Source: Oscillospiraceae bacterium | Lineage (GTDB): Bacteria; Bacillota; Clostridia; Oscillospirales; Acutalibacteraceae | NCBI GenBank assembly: GCA_902761265.1 | Contig: CACWJV010000033.1 | Location: 1-12,835, forward strand | Direction of reading: 5' to 3' | DNA: 12,835 nt | Shown here: positions 5,797 through 12,835 of the stretch, piece after piece | How the letters are laid out: the number at the start of each line of letters is the position of its first letter | Numbering within the stretch: the stretch's first letter is position 1 | Program-made: the position numbers and the translations under genes | The notes under the pieces: generated by a model | Seen by the model: the letters and a program-made list of their open reading frames with translations, nothing else | Databases searched by the model: none | What the model was told of the DNA's origin: nothing

Positions 5797-7377
5797 ATGT
5801 GTTCCATCATGGGCTATTGCGGCCCGAAGCTGCCCGACGCGTTTTTGCGCGGCTTTGACGAAACGGTCTCCCGCGGACCGGATATGCACCGCGTGCTTTC
5901 TCTCGGCGCCGGCACGCTCGCGTTTCACCGGCTTTCCATCATGGATCTGCGCGAGGCGGGTATGCAGCCGTTTACACTTGACGGCAGCGCCGTGGTTTGC
6001 AACGGCGAACTGTACGGATTTCAAAAAACAAAACAGGCCCTGATCAAAAAAGGCTACACCTTCCAAAGCGATTCCGATTGCGAAATTTTGCTGCCGCTGT
6101 ATTTCGAATACGGCACCGGAATGTTTTCGATGCTCGACGCGGAGTTCGCGCTGATTCTTTATGACGGCAAAACAAACCGGTTTTTGGCCGCGCGCGACCC
6201 GATCGGGATCCGGCCGCTGTATTACGGCTATGACGACAGCGGCGTGATCGTCTTTGCCAGCGAACCGAAAAACCTGGTGCCCCTTTGCAAAACGATCCGG
6301 CCGTTTCCGCCGGGCCACTACTGGGAAAACGGCCGCTTTCACTGCTACTGCGATATTGCAAAGGTGGACGCCGTGTGCTATGACGATCTTGACACCGCGT
6401 GCCGCAACATCCGCGAAAAGCTGGTAGCCGGCGTCAAAAAGCGGTTGGTGGCGGACGCGAAGGTCGGCTTTCTGCTGTCGGGCGGGCTCGACAGTTCGCT
6501 GGTGTGCGCCATCGCCGCCCAAGAGAGCACCCGGCCCATCCACACGTTTGCCATCGGCATGGCGCGCGACGCGATCGACCTCAAATATGCACGGCAGGTC
6601 GCGGACTATATCGGGAGCGACCACACCGAGGTGTATATGACGCCGCAGCAGGTGATCAACTCGCTCCATACGGTGATCCGGCTGCTCGGCACATTTGATA
6701 TCACGACCGTCCGCGCCTCTATGGGGATGTACCTCGTGTGCAAGGCGATCCACGAAACGACCGACGTCCGCGTGATTTTGACGGGTGAAATCTCCGACGA
6801 GCTGTTCGGCTATAAATATACCGACTTTGCGCCGTCCGCCGACGCGTTTCAGCGCGAGGCGCAAAAGCGAGTGCGCGAGCTGCACATGTATGACGTTTTG
6901 CGTGCCGACCGGTGTATTTCGGTCAATTCGCTCGAGGCGCGCGTGCCGTTCGGCGATCTCGATTTCGTGCGCTATGTGATGGCGCTCGACCCCCGGAAAA
7001 AGCTGAACACCTACGGCAAAGGCAAATATCTGCTGCGCCGCGCATTCGAGGGCACCGGACTTTTGCCGGACGAAATCCTCTGGCGCGAAAAGGCGGCGTT
7101 TTCCGACGCCGTGGGTCATTCGATGGTGGACGATCTCAAGGCGTTTGCCGAAACCGTGTACACCGACGCGCAGTTGGAGGAAAAGCGCAAAGAGTATACC
7201 CACGCGCAGCCGTTTACCAAAGAATCGCTGCTCTACCGCGAAATCTTTGAACAATACTATCCAGGCCAAAGCAAAATGATCGCCGGTTTCTGGATGCCCA
7301 ACAAAGACTGGGAAGGCTGCAATGTGAACGACCCGTCCGCGCGTGTGCTGGCAAACTACGGCGACAGCGGAAAATGA
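5797..7377 (+). CDS. asnB: Asparagine synthetase, glutamine-hydrolysing
   Basis: Makes asparagine from aspartate, glutamine and ATP in the cytoplasm. The 526 residues suit the AsnB class. The start is fixed by Cys2 (MCSIMGYCG), the N-terminal nucleophile of class II amidotransferases once Met is removed, and by GAGGTGA (5784-5790). The glutaminase domain (about 2-190) has HRLSIMD (R45), CNGELY (68-73) and SDSDCE (91-96). The synthetase domain has the ATP-binding PP-loop SGGLDSS (228-234), the TGEISDELFG loop (329-338) and LEARVPF (379-385). No key residue is missing. Eleven bases separate it from the small ORF upstream and 20 from pyrG, so it probably heads an operon of glutamine- and glutamate-consuming enzymes. 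The GGCAAAG-box hairpin upstream is the likely control point. Confidence 0.96.
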   Translation: MCSIMGYCGPKLPDAFLRGFDETVSRGPDMHRVLSLGAGTLAFHRLSIMDLREAGMQPFTLDGSAVVCNGELYGFQKTKQALIKKGYTFQSDSDCEILLPLYFEYGTGMFSMLDAEFALILYDGKTNRFLAARDPIGIRPLYYGYDDSGVIVFASEPKNLVPLCKTIRPFPPGHYWENGRFHCYCDIAKVDAVCYDDLDTACRNIREKLVAGVKKRLVADAKVGFLLSGGLDSSLVCAIAAQESTRPIHTFAIGMARDAIDLKYARQVADYIGSDHTEVYMTPQQVINSLHTVIRLLGTFDITTVRASMGMYLVCKAIHETTDVRVILTGEISDELFGYKYTDFAPSADAFQREAQKRVRELHMYDVLRADRCISVNSLEARVPFGDLDFVRYVMALDPRKKLNTYGKGKYLLRRAFEGTGLLPDEILWREKAAFSDAVGHSMVDDLKAFAETVYTDAQLEEKRKEYTHAQPFTKESLLYREIFEQYYPGQSKMIAGFWMPNKDWEGCNVNDPSARVLANYGDSGK

Positions 7378-7397
7378 CGGGAAGGGGGATAACTGAT

Positions 7398-9001
<1,604 letters not shown>

Positions 9002-9005
<4 letters not shown>

Positions 9006-9796
9006 AATTTACCAAAATGCACGGCCTCGGCAACGACTATCTCTATGTCTGGGGTCCGGTACCCGACAATATCGCGGCCCTGTCGCAAAAGCTGTCCGAC
9101 CGCCATTTCGGCGCGGGCAGCGACGGCATGATCTATATCGCGCCGTCCACGGCCGCCGATTTTTCCATGCGGATCTTCAACGCGGACGGCTCCGAAGCGA
9201 AGATGTGCGGCAACGGGATCCGGTGCGTGGGCAAATACGTCTATGACAAGGGCTACACCGACAAAACGCGACTGACGATTGAAACGCAGTCCGGCGTCAA
9301 AACGCTCCGGCTGCATCTCAAAAACGGCGTGGTCGACACGGTCACGGTGGCAATGGGCATCGCCGCGGTGTCGTCGCCGCAAACGGTGGAAGCCGGCGGC
9401 GAAGCGGTCGTGTGTGTCCCGGTCAATGTCGGCAATCCCCACGCGGTGCTGTTTTGCGCCGACGCCGAAGCCGCGCCCGTTGCAACGCGCGGCCCGCTGC
9501 TGGAGCATCATCCGGCGTTTCCCGGCGGCGTCAATGTGGAATTTGTGCAGGTGCTTTCGCCCCGGGAGCTGCGCATGCGTGTTTGGGAGCGCGGCAGCGG
9601 CGTCACCATGGCCTGCGGCACGGGCGCGTGCGCCAGCACGGCGGCGGCGGTCAGCCTCGGCTACTGTATGCCCGACACGCCGGTTACCGTCCGCCTCGAC
9701 GGCGGTGCGCTGGAGGTGACGGTTGCGCCCGACGGCGAAATCACCATGCGCGGTCCGGCAACAACTGTATATGAAGGAGAGAGCATCGGATGCTGA
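9002..9796 (+). CDS. dapF: Diaminopimelate epimerase
   Basis: Interconverts LL- and meso-diaminopimelate, the last step before lysine and a direct precursor of peptidoglycan; a PLP-independent cytoplasmic enzyme. It has 264 residues, normal for the family. The ATG at 9002 gives the family start MKFTKMHGLGNDY; GTG at 8990 is possible but lies almost on the ribosome binding site (AAGGAAGGG, 8982-8990). Both catalytic cysteines are present: C69 in the conserved RIFNADGSEAKMCGNG region and C205 in MACGTGAC. It overlaps pyrG by 4 bases and dapL by 7, so coupled translation is likely. Confidence 0.96.
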
Positions 9797-10980
9797 CACC
9801 GAACGACAACTATACAAAGCTCAAGGATTCCTATCTGTTTTACAACATCGCGCAAAAGACCGGCGCCTATCTCCGGGAACACCCCGGCGCGCATCTGTAC
9901 CGGCTGGGGATCGGCGACGTGTCGCAGCCGTTGTGCAAGGCCGCCATTGACGCGCTGCACAGCGCTGTGGACGATCAGGCTGCCGCCGACACCTTTCACG
10001 GCTATATGCCGGAATGCGGTGCGCCGTTTTTGCGCGAAGCGATCGCCGCGCACTATTTAAAACGCGGCGTCAGACTCGATCCGGACGAGGTGTTTATCTC
10101 CTCCGGCGCAAGCGACGAGTTGGGCGATATCCTCGATCTGTTCAAACGCGGCAGTACGGTGCTGATTCCGGAACCGGCCTATCCCGCGTATGTGGACGCC
10201 AACGTGATGGCCGGCAACCATATTGTGCATCTGCCCACCGACGGCGCCCGCGGCTTTTTGCCTGTGCCGGACGACGCGGTCGACGCGGACGTGATCTATC
10301 TGTGTTCGCCCAACAACCCGACCGGCGCGGTGCTGCCCCGGGAACTGCTGGCCCGCTGGGTTGCCCACGCCAACCGTACCGGCGCGGTGATTTTGTTTGA
10401 CGCGGCGTATGAGGCGTTTATCGAAGACGACGCGCTGCCGCACAGCATCTTTGAACTCCCCGGCGCAGAAACGTGCGCAATCGAAATTTGTTCGCTGTCG
10501 AAAACCGCGGGCTTCACCGGCACGCGTCTTGGCTATACCGTGCTGCCCAAAACGCTCGTCCGCGCCGGGCAAAACCTCCACGCCATGTGGGTACGCAACC
10601 GCACCACCAAGACCAACGGCGTCTCCTACCTGTTGCAAAAAGGCGGCGAAGCGATCTTTACGGACGCGGGACAGTCGCAGGTCAAAGCGCAGATCGCCGT
10701 CTATAAGCAAAACGCAAAAATTCTCACGGACGCGCTGGACGCGTGCGGCATCTCATATACCGGCGGCAAAAACGCGCCGTACATTTGGCTGCGGTGTCCG
10801 GGCGGCATGGATAGCTGGACGTTCTTCGACTTCCTTTTGCAACGCGCCCAAATCGTCGGCACGCCCGGCGCAGGGTTTGGCGCATGCGGCGAAGGGTATT
10901 TCCGCTTTTCCTGCTTCGGCAGTCCGGAGGAGACCGCAAAAGCGGCAAAGAAGCTGCAAACGGTTTGCGCAAATCTTTAA
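9790..10980 (+). CDS. dapL: LL-diaminopimelate aminotransferase
   Basis: A PLP enzyme that turns tetrahydrodipicolinate directly into LL-diaminopimelate with glutamate as amino donor, replacing three steps of the acylated routes; its product is the substrate of DapF next door. The 396 residues are typical, though slightly short. Features seen: the N-terminal NYTKLKDSYLF, LGIGDVSQPL, GYMPECGAPFLREAIA, SPNNPTG for cofactor binding, and the PLP lysine K238 in SLSKTAGFTGTRLGY. The ATG overlaps the end of dapF by 7 bases, with AAGGAG (9774-9779) upstream. Neighbour dapF strongly supports DapL rather than another class I/II aminotransferase. It is the last gene before a clear terminator. Confidence 0.94.
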   Translation: MLTPNDNYTKLKDSYLFYNIAQKTGAYLREHPGAHLYRLGIGDVSQPLCKAAIDALHSAVDDQAAADTFHGYMPECGAPFLREAIAAHYLKRGVRLDPDEVFISSGASDELGDILDLFKRGSTVLIPEPAYPAYVDANVMAGNHIVHLPTDGARGFLPVPDDAVDADVIYLCSPNNPTGAVLPRELLARWVAHANRTGAVILFDAAYEAFIEDDALPHSIFELPGAETCAIEICSLSKTAGFTGTRLGYTVLPKTLVRAGQNLHAMWVRNRTTKTNGVSYLLQKGGEAIFTDAGQSQVKAQIAVYKQNAKILTDALDACGISYTGGKNAPYIWLRCPGGMDSWTFFDFLLQRAQIVGTPGAGFGACGEGYFRFSCFGSPEETAKAAKKLQTVCANL

Positions 10981-10994
10981 CTTTTCCTGATAAG

Positions 10995-11029
10995 AAAAGG
11001 ATCCGCTCTCGCAGCGCGGATCCTTTTTT
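10995..11029 (+). terminator. intrinsic terminator after dapL
   Basis: AAAAGGATCCGC (10995-11006) pairs with GCGGATCCTTTT around a 9-base loop, ending in six Ts (11024-11029). It starts 14 bases after the dapL stop and closes the asnB-pyrG-dapF-dapL unit. Confidence 0.93.
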
Positions 11030-11084
11030 ACTGCCTTGTCCGCTGCGGCACGGCGATATGGCGCAATAAAAACTGCCGCCGCCC

Positions 11085-11113
11085 TTGCTGTTCTTTGCCG
11101 TTTGTGATATGAT
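11085..11113 (+). promoter_or_regulatory. extended -10 promoter of the alpha-L-rhamnosidase-like gene
   Basis: TTGCTG (11085-11090), a 17-base spacer and TATGAT (11108-11113), with TGA immediately before the -10 giving an extended TGn motif. Transcription should start near 11120, leaving a short leader of about 20 bases. Confidence 0.75.
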
Positions 11114-11140
11114 AGGAAAAACGAAGAAAGGACGGATCGT

Positions 11141-12835
11141 ATGGAGAAGCTGCAAGACAGGATCGAAGCATTATGCCGCAAGGCGAGGGAACGCGGAGAC
11201 GAAACGCTCACAGTCCGTGTGAAAAAGCAGGAGGTGCCGGCTTTTGAAGCGGCCGGCTTCGTGCGCATCGGCGTTTGGGAAACGGACGGAGACGAGTCGC
11301 TGCTGCCGATGGCAAAATCGTTTGCGCTCGAAGATGTGCCCTGGGTGGCGTTTGACGCCGACCGGGAGGCGGTGCTGTTTCGCAACGACTTTTCCTTTCC
11401 GGCGGCGTTGGAACGCGTCGGGCTGCGGATTTTGACCCACGGATTTTTGGAGGTCTGGCTCAACGGTACGCGCGTGTCGGACGATCTGTTTGTCCCGGCG
11501 TGGACCAATTACAACGCGCAGGATTTTTCCCGGCTGAACTATCCGATCCACGACACGTTTTGCCACCGCTCCTACTTTTTGGACTACGATCTGACCGCCG
11601 CGGCGAAAGAAGGCGTCAACGCCTTTGCCGTCCACATCGGCGACGGCTGGTACGGCCAATGGGAGAGCGGCAATGAGGGCATATTGCCCTACGGCGAAAA
11701 GAAGCTGTGCTTTGCGCTCACCGTCCGCGCCAAAGACGGCAGCGAAACGGTGTTTACCTCCGGCGACGGCGGCGTGTTCTGCCCGAGTTTTATCCTTAAA
11801 ACCGGCATGTATTACGGCGAAGAACAGGATCTGCGGCTGCTGGACAGCGACTTTTTTGTCCGGCCCCTGTCCCATCCGGCCTGCCGCCCGGTCAAACCGG
11901 TTGAACGGCCGTACACGCTGATGCAAAAGCAGCCCTGTCCGCCCGACCGTGTGCTGCGGCGGATCGAACACCCGGCTGTGCTGTCGGTGTTCGGCGACCG
12001 CACGATTTATGACCTCGGCGAAAACGTCACGGGCTTTGCCGTGCTGCAATTTAAAGACGGCGCACGCAAAAACGACCGCGCCACCGTGCGCTATGCCGAA
12101 AACCTCCACGCGGACGGATCGCTGAATTTTGATTCCACCGGCGGCTCCCACCGGCTGAGCGTGGACACCTTTCGCGCCGGGGCAAAGGGCAGCCGCGACG
12201 TGCTGCTGCGGCCGCATTTTCTTTGGCACGCCGGGCGGTATGTGGAGGTCACGGGCAACGCCGAAATGCTGTATTTCTGTGTGGCGGCGTCGGATGTGCC
12301 GGTCACGGCGGCGTTTCGTTCGTCCGACCCGGTGCTCAACTGGCTGTTTGACGCCTATATCCGTACCCAGCAGGGCAATATCCACACCTGCGTGCCGTCC
12401 GACTGTCCGCACCGTGAACGGCTCGGCTACACCGGCGACGGCCAGCTCACCGCCGTGGCGGTGATGACGATGTTCGACGCAAAAGCGCTTTACCGCAAAT
12501 GGATGCGCGACATCGCCGACTGCCAGGATATCCACACCGGCCATGTGCAGCACACCGCGCCGTTTTACGGCGGCGGCGGCGGTCCCGGCGGCTGGGGCTG
12601 GTATCAATACTGGAAATTCTATGGTGACGTTTCGGCTTTGGCGCGGTACTATCCCAACATGAAAAAATACCTCGATTATATGCAGGCGCATTGCGACGAC
12701 CATCTTGTGATGCGCGAAGAACCCGAAGGCTGGTGTCTCGGCGACTGGTGTACGCCGGATCAGTACACCTGCGGCGTGCGGATCCCCGAACCGTTTGTGA
12801 ACACCTACTTTTACATCCGTTCGCTGCGGCGGGTG
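11141..12835 (+). CDS. Alpha-L-rhamnosidase-like glycoside hydrolase (GH78), 3' end outside window
   Basis: The frame is open from the ATG at 11141 to the window end, 565 codons. AAAGGA (11127-11132) is 8 bases before the ATG. GH78 enzymes release terminal L-rhamnose from plant glycosides, pectin or bacterial polysaccharides. After a charged N-terminus with no signal peptide comes a beta-rich, lectin-like region typical of bacterial rhamnosidases (THGFLEVWLNG, then HIGDGWYGQWE near residues 165-180). The catalytic (alpha/alpha)6 domain starts near residue 390. DCPHRERLGYTGDGQ (421-435) matches the conserved acidic signature D-C-P-x-R-E-R-x-G-x-x-G-D; D421, E426 and D433 are the candidate catalytic and binding acids. 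GGWGWYQYW and GWCLGDW lie further on. The rest of the barrel and any C-terminal beta domain are outside the window. Absence of a signal suggests action on imported glycosides. Substrate is not proven. Confidence 0.88.
   Translation, partial: MEKLQDRIEALCRKARERGDETLTVRVKKQEVPAFEAAGFVRIGVWETDGDESLLPMAKSFALEDVPWVAFDADREAVLFRNDFSFPAALERVGLRILTHGFLEVWLNGTRVSDDLFVPAWTNYNAQDFSRLNYPIHDTFCHRSYFLDYDLTAAAKEGVNAFAVHIGDGWYGQWESGNEGILPYGEKKLCFALTVRAKDGSETVFTSGDGGVFCPSFILKTGMYYGEEQDLRLLDSDFFVRPLSHPACRPVKPVERPYTLMQKQPCPPDRVLRRIEHPAVLSVFGDRTIYDLGENVTGFAVLQFKDGARKNDRATVRYAENLHADGSLNFDSTGGSHRLSVDTFRAGAKGSRDVLLRPHFLWHAGRYVEVTGNAEMLYFCVAASDVPVTAAFRSSDPVLNWLFDAYIRTQQGNIHTCVPSDCPHRERLGYTGDGQLTAVAVMTMFDAKALYRKWMRDIADCQDIHTGHVQHTAPFYGGGGGPGGWGWYQYWKFYGDVSALARYYPNMKKYLDYMQAHCDDHLVMREEPEGWCLGDWCTPDQYTCGVRIPEPFVNTYFYIRSLRRV

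Noticed and set aside
11171..12703. 510-codon open frame on the minus strand opposite the GH78 gene
   Set aside because: The plus-strand frame carries the GH78 signature, a ribosome binding site and a promoter; the minus frame has no domain.

Overview
The window looks like chromosomal DNA of a GC-rich member of the Bacillota, class Clostridia, possibly an uncultured gut Oscillospirales. This is inferred from strong AGGAGG-type ribosome binding sites, sigma-A-type promoters, a type I glutamine synthetase followed by an ANTAR-domain regulator, and an LL-diaminopimelate aminotransferase (DapL) gene. No RNA gene, mobile element, CRISPR array or phage gene was seen. All coding regions are intact except the two cut by the window edges.

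Layout. 1-1823: two overlapping Gfo/Idh/MocA-family oxidoreductase genes, the first lacking its start. 1875-3724, minus strand: a short, divergent type I glutamine synthetase (TTG start) and downstream an ANTAR regulator with a pseudo-receiver domain. 3725-4110: a divergent control region with two good promoters and structured leaders. 4111-5445: glutamate dehydrogenase. 5446-5632: a gap with a strong terminator-like hairpin. 5633-10980: an unrecognised 50-residue ORF, then asparagine synthetase (asnB), CTP synthase (pyrG), diaminopimelate epimerase (dapF) and DapL (dapL), closely spaced or overlapping and ending in a clear terminator. 11085 to the right edge: a promoter and the first 565 codons of a GH78 alpha-L-rhamnosidase-like gene.

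How it fits together. The centre is a nitrogen-assimilation block: glutamine synthetase and glutamate dehydrogenase capture ammonium, asnB and pyrG spend glutamine amide nitrogen, and dapF/dapL make meso-diaminopimelate and lysine using glutamate as amino donor. The most interesting signal is a family of terminator-like leader hairpins in front of glutamine synthetase (one), gdhA (two in tandem) and the sORF-asnB genes (one). Each starts with a (G)GCAAAG box, continues with a GTC/GTT step and ends in a T-rich tract. The ANTAR protein encoded here belongs to a family of RNA-binding antiterminators, so it is the obvious candidate to control them. The hairpins are read directly from the sequence; their control by the ANTAR protein is inference.

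The glutamine synthetase is also unusual. It keeps the recognisable metal and ATP ligands but has Lys where the catalytic flap Glu is expected, DASAI instead of DGSSI, and lacks the usual C-terminal segment.
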